Below the pieces are notes generated by a model that had not been told where the DNA came from, made no database searches, and saw only the letters and a program-made list of their open reading frames with translations. From the NCBI GenBank assembly GCA_902805735.1, contig CADCTW010000002.1:1-64000 (forward strand): a DNA stretch of 64,000 bases, read 5' to 3'. The position numbers were made by a program, and so were the translations under genes. Positions 45,115 to 55,481 of this stretch are shown here, in pieces (the stretch's first letter is position 1; the number at the start of each line of letters is the position of its first letter). The DNA is from an uncultured Gemmatimonadota bacterium (lineage in GTDB: Bacteria; Gemmatimonadota; Gemmatimonadetes; Longimicrobiales; Longimicrobiaceae).

Positions 45115-47055
45115 TCAGCGCTTTGCGAGCTGGAAGGTGACGTCCATGGTGGCGCCGCCACCGAGGGCGATCCAGCGCGTCTGCAGGCCGTACTCGGGGT
45201 GCTCGATCTGCACGCGGTAGGTGCCGTGCGGCAGGCGGCGCAGGGAGAACGCGCCGAGCCGGTCGGTGGTGCGCGTTTCTTCGCCCTCTCCCAGCCGCAC
45301 GCGCGCGCCGGAGATGGGGTCGCCGCTCTCCGCGTCCACTACGCGCCCCTCCAGCGACATGGTGGCGGCGCCGGTGGCCTGGTTGTACTCGCCGCGCGCG
45401 CTGGCGGAGGCGGACACCACGAAGGTGCTCAGGTCGCGGAGCACGGGCTCGGCACCGGGGAGGGTGACGGTGATGGTCTCGCCGCTGCGGCCCAGGAAGG
45501 AGGCCCGCGCGGCGAGCCTCACCCCCGGCGGGGCCCCGCAGAAGCGGTAGTGCCCCTCCGAGTCGGCCTCCACCTCGCCGCGCACCGTGCCGGCGGGGCC
45601 GCTCCACCAGATCGCCACGCGGGCACCCGCCAGCGCGGCGCCATTGGCACGGTTGCGCACCGTTCCGGCCAGCACGCCGGTGCCCGCGCGCAGCGAATCG
45701 CCCGCGCACCCCGCGGCGATCGCCGTGGCCAGCGAGGGCGAGACGAGGCGCACCGTGGCGGCCTCCCCCAGCCGCACGGCGACGTCGGTGGCCGGGGCGC
45801 GGTAGCGGAGCGAGTCGGTGCGGGGGTGGGTGAAGGTCACGGAATAGCGCCCCTCGTCCAGCTCCGGCACGCGGAAGCGGCCCTCCGCGTCGGTGACGGC
45901 ACCGCGGTCGGTGCCCACCAGGGTGACGCGGGCGCCCGCCAGCGGGGCCTCGGTGACGGCATCCACCACCGTCCCCTCCAGCGCCCCCGTCTGCGCCGCG
46001 AACACCCGCTCGCCCGCGGAGGTCGTCACCTCGCGCACGTAGCCGCCCGTCTCGTGCAGCGCGTCCAGCACCACGCTGGTGCCGCTGCCGCCGGTGGGCA
46101 GCCGCCACTGCTTGCCGACCAGCACGGGCATGCGCAGCCGCCAGCGCCGCACGATCCACGCGCCGCCGGCCAGCCGCACGAACTCCACCCTCCCGCCCAC
46201 GCCCTCCTGGTCCTCGTTCTGGGAGAGGCCGGTGTAGCGGAAGTCCAGGTGGCGCAGCTCGGCCGTGGCGGGGTCCAGCCAGAGCACCCCGCGCACGTCC
46301 ACGCCCGGCCCGCGCCGGCGCACCGGCTGGAAGGTGAGGCCGATCAGCCCTTGGGTGGCCCCTTCGCCGGCCGCGACCCCGAAGCAGTGGCTGTCCTGGA
46401 ACGCGTCCGAGAGGAGGAGCTGCGCGTCGGGCGCGAAGAAGTAGATGCCGTCGCGGCGCTCTTCGCGGTAGCCGGTGCGGGCCAGGTCGGCCGCGTTCCG
46501 GCTCACCCACACGCCGCGCCCCACCGCCGTGCGCCGCTGCGCCGTCTCGCCGCGCACGCGCTCGCTGGCGGGGTCGATGTCGCGCTCGTAGTCGGTGAAG
46601 CCGAAGCGGAGCGCCCCCGCCGTCCAGGTGGTGGCCTCCAGCGCCTTGCGCGCCTCCTCCCACACCCGCGCGGCCGCGCCCCCCTCCGCCGGCCGCACGT
46701 CGCAGCGCGAGCGCCCCCGCGCCACCAGCCCCTCCAGCGCCACCCCCGCGGAGGCGGCCACCAGGCGGAGCTGGTGCGTGTCGCCGGCCGCCAGCGTCAG
46801 CGGAGCCGAGCTGGTGCTGGCGTAGCCGATGCGCTCCGCGCGCACCCGGTACGTCCCCGCGCCGGAGCCCTGCAGGCTGAAGCGCCCCTCCGCCCCCGTG
46901 AGCGCCCGCGCCACCACCGCTCCACCCGCGCCGCGCAGGCTCACGAACGCCCCCGCCACGGGCCGCCCGGCGGGGTCCACCAGCACCCCCTGCACGCGTT
47001 GCGCGGCCGCCGGCGCGGCGAAGAGGATCAGAGCGACAAGTACGATCGATCGCAT
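45115..47055 (-). CDS. Carboxypeptidase-regulatory-like domain protein (repeated CarboxypepD_reg-like beta-sandwich domains)
   Basis: Repeated 'G.V.DA.T..PLAGARVTL.GT..GA.TDAEGRFRVPEL' units and a signal peptide. Confidence 0.82.
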   Translation of the reverse strand: MRSIVLVALILFAAPAAAQRVQGVLVDPAGRPVAGAFVSLRGAGGAVVARALTGAEGRFSLQGSGAGTYRVRAERIGYASTSSAPLTLAAGDTHQLRLVAASAGVALEGLVARGRSRCDVRPAEGGAAARVWEEARKALEATTWTAGALRFGFTDYERDIDPASERVRGETAQRRTAVGRGVWVSRNAADLARTGYREERRDGIYFFAPDAQLLLSDAFQDSHCFGVAAGEGATQGLIGLTFQPVRRRGPGVDVRGVLWLDPATAELRHLDFRYTGLSQNEDQEGVGGRVEFVRLAGGAWIVRRWRLRMPVLVGKQWRLPTGGSGTSVVLDALHETGGYVREVTTSAGERVFAAQTGALEGTVVDAVTEAPLAGARVTLVGTDRGAVTDAEGRFRVPELDEGRYSVTFTHPRTDSLRYRAPATDVAVRLGEAATVRLVSPSLATAIAAGCAGDSLRAGTGVLAGTVRNRANGAALAGARVAIWWSGPAGTVRGEVEADSEGHYRFCGAPPGVRLAARASFLGRSGETITVTLPGAEPVLRDLSTFVVSASASARGEYNQATGAATMSLEGRVVDAESGDPISGARVRLGEGEETRTTDRLGAFSLRRLPHGTYRVQIEHPEYGLQTRWIALGGGATMDVTFQLAKR

Positions 47056-47134
47056 CGCGGGACTCCTGGTGGACGGGGCGGAACTCGGGTATAGAGACGA
47101 ACGCCCGGCGCGGCCGGAATCTGACCTCCCCCTC

Positions 47135-47161
47135 CTCTGTGTCTCTGTGTCTCTGTGTGAG
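47135..47161 (+). repeat. CTCTGTG-family single arm
   Basis: CTCTGTGTCTCTGTGTCTCTGTGTGAG between the divergent/tandem minus-strand genes. Confidence 0.9.
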
Positions 47162-47170
47162 CCCGTCCGT

Positions 47171-48571
<1,401 letters not shown>

Positions 48572-48695
48572 CGGTCTCAGAGTCTGGTCGTACAGAGGAT
48601 GGTCAGGGTGCCGCTGGCAACTTACTCGCTCCGGCGCAATCTTGCACGCGACGATCCGCGGAACGCCCCGCGGTGTACCCGCAGCCCACGGCCGG

Positions 48696-49307
48696 ATGAC
48701 CGATAGCGAACTTGCACGCGCGCTCGCGCAGGCGTGGCGCTCCGAGCGCGAGCACGTGGAGCGCGTCGTGCTCGCCGCCGCCGTGATCACGACGGCCCTC
48801 GACCGTGCGGGCATGCGCGCCACGCTGGTGGGCGGAGCGGCCATCGAGTTTTACGCGCCGGACGCGTACACCACCGCGGATCTCGACTTCGTGGTGGAGG
48901 GCCGCACGCGTGAGGCCATCGACGAGACCCTCACGTCGCTCCGGATGCAGCGGCAGGGGCGCCACTGGGTACTGGACGACCTGTTCGTGGAGGTCCCTGG
49001 CAGCTACCAAAGTGAGCCGGCGGAATCCTTTGAAATCGGGCCGTTCACCCTGCGTGTGGTCAGGAAGGAGTACGTGCTGGGGGACCGGATCATCGGCTAC
49101 CGCTGGTGGAAGTACGCGGGCTACGGCCTCCAGGCAGTCGATATGATCGATGCGTTCGCGGGTGAGTTGGACGACGCGGCTCTGCGGGCCTATCTCCGCC
49201 GGGAAGGAGCAGAGGACACGTACGATCTGCTGCTGAAGTTGTCTGCGTCCGGATCACCTCCGACCGCTAAGGAGCTTGATGCGCTCTGGCACCTCCACTA
49301 CAGTTGA
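48696..49307 (+). CDS. Nucleotidyltransferase-fold protein (DUF6036/AbiEii-like)
   Basis: '[28 protein letters not shown]' NTase-like GG...DxD pattern. ATG at 48696. Confidence 0.65.
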   Translation: MTDSELARALAQAWRSEREHVERVVLAAAVITTALDRAGMRATLVGGAAIEFYAPDAYTTADLDFVVEGRTREAIDETLTSLRMQRQGRHWVLDDLFVEVPGSYQSEPAESFEIGPFTLRVVRKEYVLGDRIIGYRWWKYAGYGLQAVDMIDAFAGELDDAALRAYLRREGAEDTYDLLLKLSASGSPPTAKELDALWHLHYS

Positions 49308-49311
49308 TTGC

Positions 49312-49539
49312 ATGAATATCGACGACATCGACCTCTCCGAATTCCGGGCCATGTGGGCACGCCGGCGCCAGGCAGCGGCGGCGATCCGCGCCCGCTCGGA
49401 CCCCACGGGCATGACCCGCCCGCCCCGCGACCCGGACGAGCGCGCGTTTCTCGCCGAGCGCGGCCTGCTGGGCCCGTTCATCGAAGAGGACCGGCCCGGC
49501 TGGCGCGAGTACGTCGAGCGGAGGTACAGGCCGAAGTGA
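49312..49539 (+). CDS. Small basic hypothetical protein, likely co-transcribed with the nucleotidyltransferase
   Basis: 'MNIDDIDLSEFRAMWARRRQAAAAIRARSDPTGMTRPPRDPDERAFLAERGLLGPFIEEDRPGWREYVERRYRPK'; starts 4 bp after the preceding stop. Confidence 0.55.
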   Translation: MNIDDIDLSEFRAMWARRRQAAAAIRARSDPTGMTRPPRDPDERAFLAERGLLGPFIEEDRPGWREYVERRYRPK

Positions 49540-49544
49540 CGGGG

Positions 49545-49608
49545 CTCACACAGAGACACAGAGGCACAGAGATCAGTTCTTCTCTGTGCCTCTGTGTCTC
49601 TGTGTGAG
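49545..49608. repeat. CACAGAG-family complete palindromic copy
   Basis: CTCACACAGAGACACAGAGGCACAGAG (49545-49571) and its exact reverse complement (49582-49608), 10-nt loop. Confidence 0.95.
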
Positions 49609-49610
49609 AT

Positions 49611-50273
49611 TCAAGCTCTGTAAGCGGCGGGCGCCGTGGGGCACAGCTCGGCCAGGGCGCAGCGCTCGCAATAGGGGCGGCGCGCGGTGCAGATGGCGCG
49701 GCCGTGGTCGATGGTGCGATGGGTGAAGTGCACGCGCTCCTCGGGAGGGACCAGGGGGATCAGGTCGCGCTCGATCTTCTCGGGGTCCTGCTCGCGGGTG
49801 AGGCCCCAGCGCTGGGCGATGCGGCGCACGTGCGTGTCCACGACGACGCCTTCCGCCATCCCGAAGGCCACGCCCAGTACCACGTTGGCCGTCTTGCGCC
49901 CGACGCCGGGGAGCTGCGTCAGCGCTTCCATGTCCGCGGGCACCTCGCCGCCGAAGCGCTCCGCCAGCACCCGCCCCAGGCCGATCACCGCCTTGGCCTT
50001 CTGGCGGAAGAAGCCGAGCGACCCCAGCAGGCGCTCCATCTCCTCCTGCGATGCGCCCGCGAAGTCCTCCGCGGTGCGGAAGCGGGCGAAGAGGGCCGGG
50101 GTGGCACGGTTGACCGCCGCGTCCGTGGTCTGCGCCGAGAGCACGGTGGCGACGACGAGCTGCAGCGGGTTTTCGTGCACGAGCGAGCACTCGCTGTCGG
50201 GGTACATTCCCTTCAGCCGCTCGATGATGGCGAGGGTGCGCTCACGGCGTGCGCGCTTGCTTTCTCTGGGCAA
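49611..50273 (-). CDS. nth: Endonuclease III
   Basis: 'VATVLSAQTTDAAVNRATPALFARF', HhH 'LPGVGRKTANVVLGVAFG', 'VVDTHVRRIAQRWGL', 4Fe-4S 'CTARRPYCERCALAELC'. Confidence 0.96.
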   Translation of the reverse strand: MPRESKRARRERTLAIIERLKGMYPDSECSLVHENPLQLVVATVLSAQTTDAAVNRATPALFARFRTAEDFAGASQEEMERLLGSLGFFRQKAKAVIGLGRVLAERFGGEVPADMEALTQLPGVGRKTANVVLGVAFGMAEGVVVDTHVRRIAQRWGLTREQDPEKIERDLIPLVPPEERVHFTHRTIDHGRAICTARRPYCERCALAELCPTAPAAYRA

Positions 50274-51969
50274 AATGTTCTTCCACCTCTTCGAGTTGCC
50301 ACGTGTTCAGGACGCCGCGCGCGCCCAGCCACGCCTTGCGCGCCACGTTCACCCCCCACCCCACGTTGTCCAGCCCGCCCACCGAGTGCGCGTCCGGGTT
50401 GATGGGGACGAGGACGCCGCGCTCGGCCGCGTAGCGCGCGTGCCGCCAGTCCAGCTCCAGCCGGGCCGGGTCCGCGTTGATCTCCACCGCCACCCCGTGC
50501 TCGGCCGCCGCGTCGATCACCGCGCGCACGTCCACCGGATACCCGCTGCGCCCCAGGAGGAGCCGCCCCGTCGCGTGCCCCAGGATGGTGAGGCGCGGGT
50601 TCTGGACGGCGCGGATCAGCCGGTCCGTCTGCTCGCGCTCGCTGCGCTGGAACGCGGAGTGGATGGAGCCGACCACGTAGTCGAAGCTCGCCAGCGTGGC
50701 GTCCGGGAAGTCCAGCGCGCCATCCGCCAGGATGTCGGCCTCGGTGCCCTTGAAGACGCGGAAGCGGCCCTTCCCCGCCCCGCCGTGGGCGCGGTTCCAC
50801 GCGTCGATCTCGCGCTGCTGCTTCGCGACCGCTTGCGGGGTGAGGCCGCCCGCGTAGGAGGCGGCCTGGCTGTGGTCCGCGATCCCCAGGTAGCGCCAGC
50901 CGCGGGCCCGCGCACCCTCCGCCATCTCCGCGACCGTCGCCTTGCCGTCCGAGTAGGTGGTGTGGCAGTGGAAGGTGCCGCGCAGGTCGCCCGGCTCCAC
51001 CAGCCGGGGCAGCGTCCCCGCCGCCGCGGCCTCCACCTCGCCCCACCCCTCGCGCAGCTCCGGCGGCACCCAGGCCAGGCCCAGCGCCGCGTAGAGCGCT
51101 TCCTCCGTGGGCGTCGCGACCGTTCCCAGCCCGTCCGCGCCCAGCGCCAGCCCCCGCTCGGCCGCGCGCGCGGCGAGAGCCTGCACGTGCGCCGCGCTCC
51201 CCGTCCACACGGCGAGCGCGGCGCCGAAACGCTCCGGGGCCACGCAGGCGAACCGGGCCGCGAAGCCGTCGCTGAAGCGCACCTCGACGCGCCCTTCCCG
51301 ATCCCCCGCGCCCGCCGTGTGCTCGCCCAGCGTGCGGAACGCGGCGAGCACCTCGTCCGGGCGGTCCGTGGCGGCGACGAGGTCGATGGAGGCGACGATC
51401 TCCATCCGCCGCCGCAGCTCGCCCGCGAGCTCCGCGGACGAGACCCCCGGGAGGGTGCGGACGTGCTCCACCAGCCGCTCGGCCACCTCCAGCGCGCGGT
51501 CGATGCGCCGCTTCCCCCGCGTCTCGCGCACGTAGGCGGCGCCCTCCAGGATCTTCGCCTCCGTCTTCGCGCCGAAGCCGGCGAGCCCGGCGATGCGGCC
51601 GGCGGCTTCCTCCAGCGCGTCCAGCGAGTCGATCCCCAGCTCGGCGTACAGGGCGCGCAGCCGCTTGGTGCCCAGGCCCTTGATGCGCATCAGGTCGTAC
51701 AGCCCCACGGGCGTCTCCGCCATCAGGCGCTGGTGGAGGCCCGAGCGCCCGGTGCGCACCATCTCGTCGATGATCCCCGCGATCCCCTCGCCGATGCCGG
51801 GGATGGAGGTGAGGGCGCCGGCGCGCGCCAGCCCCTCCACATCGGCGCCGGAGCCCTCCAGCCGCCGCGCCGCGCTGGCGTAGGCGCGCGCGCGGAAGGG
51901 ATCGCCGCCCACGACCTCCAGCAGCATGGCGATCTCGGCCAGGACGGCGGCGGCCTCGGCGGCGGTCAT
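50242..51969 (-). CDS. polX: DNA polymerase X family protein with PHP domain
   Basis: 'LTSIPGIGEGIAGIIDEMVRTG' HhH, 'IKGLGTKRLRALYAELGI', C-terminal PHP 'GTFHCHTTYSDGKATVAEMAEGARARGWRYLGIADHS'. ATG at 51969; overlaps nth by ~30 bp. Confidence 0.93.
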   Translation of the reverse strand: MTAAEAAAVLAEIAMLLEVVGGDPFRARAYASAARRLEGSGADVEGLARAGALTSIPGIGEGIAGIIDEMVRTGRSGLHQRLMAETPVGLYDLMRIKGLGTKRLRALYAELGIDSLDALEEAAGRIAGLAGFGAKTEAKILEGAAYVRETRGKRRIDRALEVAERLVEHVRTLPGVSSAELAGELRRRMEIVASIDLVAATDRPDEVLAAFRTLGEHTAGAGDREGRVEVRFSDGFAARFACVAPERFGAALAVWTGSAAHVQALAARAAERGLALGADGLGTVATPTEEALYAALGLAWVPPELREGWGEVEAAAAGTLPRLVEPGDLRGTFHCHTTYSDGKATVAEMAEGARARGWRYLGIADHSQAASYAGGLTPQAVAKQQREIDAWNRAHGGAGKGRFRVFKGTEADILADGALDFPDATLASFDYVVGSIHSAFQRSEREQTDRLIRAVQNPRLTILGHATGRLLLGRSGYPVDVRAVIDAAAEHGVAVEINADPARLELDWRHARYAAERGVLVPINPDAHSVGGLDNVGWGVNVARKAWLGARGVLNTWQLEEVEEHFAQRKQARTP

Positions 51970-52805
51970 CCCGCGCCGGCCAGCCGCACGCGCTGGAAGG
52001 GCAGCCGCGACAGCGGGATGCTCCCCTGGCGGTCTTCCGTGCGCCGCTCGGGCGCCGTCTCGGTGGGGACCTCGCCCGTCTGCGTGTCGATGTACCACAG
52101 GGCGCGCGCCAGCAGCTTGAGCGCCTCGGTGTTTGTCAGGATCGAGTAGAGCCCCGCCATCTCGCCGCCGGGGAGGATGTTCTCGAAATCCCGCCCGCCC
52201 TCGCGCCCCGGCGCCTCCGCCCAGTCCGCCGGGATGCCGGGGCCGACCTCCGTGTCGAACGGGATCACGCTGAACCCCGCGCGATCGCGCCGCACGCCCA
52301 GCACCATCAGCACCTGCAGGTCGCTGAACCCGGGGCCCAGCGGATCGATCCCGGCCGACTGCACGGCGAAGAAGCCGTCCACGGGCTCCGGCGGCGCATC
52401 CACGGCGATGGTGGCCCAGAAGAGGCGCGGGGGAAGCTGCACGTACACGCACGGATAGGGAAGACGCAGCTCCCATCCCGCCAGCCTGGGCGCAGCTTCC
52501 ACCAGGTAGCGCGCGGTGGCCGGCTCCAGCGAGTAGAGCCGCCGGCCGAAGCGCCAGAAGTTGAAGCCGTGGTAGAGGAGGAGGCGGTACTCCTCCAGCT
52601 GCTCGGCCGTGGCGTCGGCGGGCACCACCTGGCGGAGCGCCTCGGCGGCCACGGTGATGAAGCCGAAGCGGTCGAGCCGCGCCGGGTCTTCCGACTGCGC
52701 CTCGGCCTCGGCCTGGATGTCCGGGAACACGCGCTCCTCGAAGCCCGCCTCGCCGAACACCAGCTCGTACGGCGTCACCAGCGGGCCCTTGTCGATCTCG
52801 TTCAT
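51966..52805 (-). CDS. Conserved hypothetical protein
   Basis: 279 aa from ATG at 52805, 4-bp overlap with polX; no recognised motif. Confidence 0.7.
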   Translation of the reverse strand: MNEIDKGPLVTPYELVFGEAGFEERVFPDIQAEAEAQSEDPARLDRFGFITVAAEALRQVVPADATAEQLEEYRLLLYHGFNFWRFGRRLYSLEPATARYLVEAAPRLAGWELRLPYPCVYVQLPPRLFWATIAVDAPPEPVDGFFAVQSAGIDPLGPGFSDLQVLMVLGVRRDRAGFSVIPFDTEVGPGIPADWAEAPGREGGRDFENILPGGEMAGLYSILTNTEALKLLARALWYIDTQTGEVPTETAPERRTEDRQGSIPLSRLPFQRVRLAGAG

Positions 52806-52838
52806 ACGGCGATCCCGCGGAAGCCCGTCACGTTCTTC

Positions 52839-52865
52839 CTCCGTGTCTCTGTGTCTCTGTGTGAG
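52839..52865 (+). repeat. CTCTGTG-family single arm
   Basis: CTCCGTGTCTCTGTGTCTCTGTGTGAG. Confidence 0.88.
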
Positions 52866-52962
52866 GCCCGTTGTTGAAGGAGCACCGCCGCCTGCAAGCC
52901 CGGTTCCGCGCCTCGCGGAATGGAGCTTGCCCCGTCCACCACAGACCCTTTCCACCGAGCCG

Positions 52963-54144
52963 ATGACCGTATCGCGGAAGTGCCCCCTCGCCGTCACCCT
53001 CGCGCACCGCATGCGCGAGGGGCGCGAGCAGCTGGTGGAGCGCTGGCTCGGCCGGATCGCGCAGCGCGTGGCGCTCTCGCCCAACGAGATCTTCCCCACC
53101 GACGAGCTGCTGGACCACGTGCCGCTCCTCATCGACGGCATCGCGCGCTACCTGGAGGACCCCGCGGACGAGATCACGGCCGACACGCCCGTGGTGGGGA
53201 AGGCGGTGGAGCTGGGCGAGCTGCGCCACGCGCAGGGCTTCGACGCGCACCAGATCCTGCGCGAGTACGAGATCCTTGGGGGCGTGCTCTTCGACTTCCT
53301 GGTCAACATCGCGGACGAGCTGGACGAGCCGTGCACCCGCGGCGAGCTGCTGGTGTGCGGGCACCGCGTCTTCCGCTCCATCGCCGTGATCCAGCAGTAC
53401 ACCACCGCCCACTTCCTGCGCCTGGCGGACGAGCGCACCCGCGAGCGCGAGGACCGGCTGCGCGGCTTCAACCGCGCCGTCACGCACGAGCTCAAGAACC
53501 GCATCGGCGCGGCTGGGGGCGCGCTGGACATGCTGGCCGAGGACTGGGTGGGCGAGAACCCCGCGCAGCGCGCCAAGTTCGTGGGGATCGCCTCGCGCAA
53601 CGTGGCCGCCATGAGGGACACCCTCCAGACCCTCCTGGAGCTCTCCCGCATCGACGACGACGGCGGCCACACGCGCAACGTCCTCCTCCCCGACGTGGCG
53701 GGGGAGGTGCGCCGCCAGCTGCGCGAGTTCGCCGAGGCGCGCGGCGTGGAGGTGGAGGTGGCCGAGGACCTCCCTTCGGCGGAGGTGGGCGCCGCGGCCA
53801 TGGAGCTGGCGCTCTCCAACTACGTGTCCAACGCCGTCAAGTACCGCGACCCCGCCCAGCCGCGCCGCTGGGTGCGCATCGAGGGCGAGCTGCGCAACAC
53901 GGGGGGCGCGTGCGAGATCGTGGTCCGCGTGCGCGACAACGGCCTCGGCGTCCCCGAAGACGGGCGCGACAACCTCTTCCAGCGCTTCTTCCGCGCCCAC
54001 GAGACCGTCACCGGCGAAGAGGGCACGGGCCTGGGCCTCTCTCTGGTCCGCGAGGCCATCGAGGCCTCCGGCGGCCGCGTCTGGGCCGAGTTCCCCGAGC
54101 GCGGCTCCATCTTCGCCCTCAGCGTCCCCTGCACCAGCGGGTAG
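52963..54144 (+). CDS. Sensor histidine kinase (RsbRD-like N-terminus, HisKA-like plus HATPase_c)
   Basis: 'GFNRAVTHELKNRIGAAGGALDML', 'YVSNAVKYRDP', 'VRVRDNGLGVPEDGRDNLFQRFFRAHETVTGEEGTGLGLSLVREAIEASGG'. ATG at 52963. Confidence 0.9.
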   Translation: MTVSRKCPLAVTLAHRMREGREQLVERWLGRIAQRVALSPNEIFPTDELLDHVPLLIDGIARYLEDPADEITADTPVVGKAVELGELRHAQGFDAHQILREYEILGGVLFDFLVNIADELDEPCTRGELLVCGHRVFRSIAVIQQYTTAHFLRLADERTREREDRLRGFNRAVTHELKNRIGAAGGALDMLAEDWVGENPAQRAKFVGIASRNVAAMRDTLQTLLELSRIDDDGGHTRNVLLPDVAGEVRRQLREFAEARGVEVEVAEDLPSAEVGAAAMELALSNYVSNAVKYRDPAQPRRWVRIEGELRNTGGACEIVVRVRDNGLGVPEDGRDNLFQRFFRAHETVTGEEGTGLGLSLVREAIEASGGRVWAEFPERGSIFALSVPCTSG

Positions 54145-54402
54145 CGGCGCCGCACGACGTCGAAGGTTCGTCTGCGGGCGCCGGCTGAGCCGGAGAGGCA
54201 CGCTGGGATGAAATTGATCTCAGGGTGCCTCTTTCTGTCGCAGCCGACTGCTGGTTTGCACCGCGTGTTTCAGTTTCGCCCCGTTTGAGGCCAAACAGGG
54301 CGACACAGGGGGTTGTTGGGCAGACAAGAAGCTGTTAATGATCTTTAACCGCCATTTTAATCGTACGCGATCGCCTTCTCACTCGATCAGGGGAGCGCGG
54401 GT

Positions 54403-55203
54403 ATGCCGGCCCAGAACGCCATGAGCGAGGAACTCCCCGTCTATGTCCTCGCGCCGCCGTACCGGTGCCTGGAGCCAGCGGGAGTTTCGGCGAGCCTCCG
54501 CGCGGCCGCTCCGGCCGAGGGCGCGGTGATGGCCGTGCACATCGCCGATCCCGAGCGCGAGGGCGTTCTGGCCGCCACGGCGGTGAAGGCCCTGCGCCGC
54601 GCCCGTCCAGCGCACGCGGTGGCGCTGTGGAGCTCCGCGCCGTCGGCGGACGTCCTGGCGGTTGCCCACCTTGCCATGGAGCTGGGCGTGCGCGCGGTGC
54701 TGGCGGGCTCGACGCCGGACCCCGCCTCCATTCGCCGCCAGCTCACGGATCCCATCGGGGTGGCCTCGCACGTGGTGCGCTGGGCCGTGGACTCCGGGCG
54801 GGTGCGTGGTGCCCACGCCGAGGCGGAGCTGCGGGTGATCCTGGAGGCCGCGCCCTTTTGCCGCACGCTCGGCGGGCTGGCGGTGGAGGCAGAGGTCGTG
54901 GAGCGCACCCGCCGCAGCCGCCTGCAGCAGCTCGGGCTTCCGTCGCCGCGCGCCTGGCTGAACCTGGGGCATGAGCTGCAGACGGTGCTGTTCCTCCAAC
55001 GCCACCCGGAGTTGCCGCTCCACCGCGCCGCCGACACACTGGGGTTTGCCGAGCCCACGCCGCTGGTGCACCGCATCCGCCGCGCATTCGGGTGCCGCCC
55101 CAGCCAGGTGCGCTCCATGCTCGGGTGCGAGCCCCTCCTCTCCCTCTGGTTCGGCCGCGCGACTCGAAACGCCAACCTGCGGCGGACCAACGCCCCACCC
55201 TGA
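54403..55203 (+). CDS. AraC-like helix-turn-helix protein with divergent N-terminal domain
   Basis: 'LPLHRAADTLGFAEPTPLVHRIRRAFGCRPSQVRSMLG' AraC-type HTH at the C-terminus. Confidence 0.7.
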   Translation: MPAQNAMSEELPVYVLAPPYRCLEPAGVSASLRAAAPAEGAVMAVHIADPEREGVLAATAVKALRRARPAHAVALWSSAPSADVLAVAHLAMELGVRAVLAGSTPDPASIRRQLTDPIGVASHVVRWAVDSGRVRGAHAEAELRVILEAAPFCRTLGGLAVEAEVVERTRRSRLQQLGLPSPRAWLNLGHELQTVLFLQRHPELPLHRAADTLGFAEPTPLVHRIRRAFGCRPSQVRSMLGCEPLLSLWFGRATRNANLRRTNAPP

Positions 55204-55211
55204 CGCGCGGC

Positions 55212-55238
55212 GCCCCCTCTCGCCGTGCGAGAGGGGGC
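55212..55238 (+). terminator. Terminator-like hairpin
   Basis: GCCCCCTCTCG-ccgtg-CGAGAGGGGGC followed by ATCCTCTTTCCT, 9 bp after the AraC-like gene stop. Confidence 0.75.
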
Positions 55239-55481
55239 ATCCTCTTTCCTAGCGCGCCGCTATCCGGCCGAACGCCAAGACTTCTCAGGCGCGAAGATAT
55301 GGTGCGGGGGCGCGGGTCGTCCCGCCCGCTCCCTCGCGCGGCTTGCCCGCGTCCGCCGCGTCTCCGTAGGGGCGAGTCAGGCCTCGCACGCTGCCTCCCC
55401 ACAACTCCACCCGCACCTCGGAAGACGCCCGCGCGGCTGCCCGTGCCCGGCATGCCGCGCGGGCGGCCCTGGCCGCTTCAG

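Noticed and set aside
44554-47094. 846-aa plus-strand ORF
   Set aside because: Antisense to the HD-domain and CarboxypepD_reg-like genes.
49687-52149. 820-aa plus-strand ORF
   Set aside because: Antisense to nth and polX.
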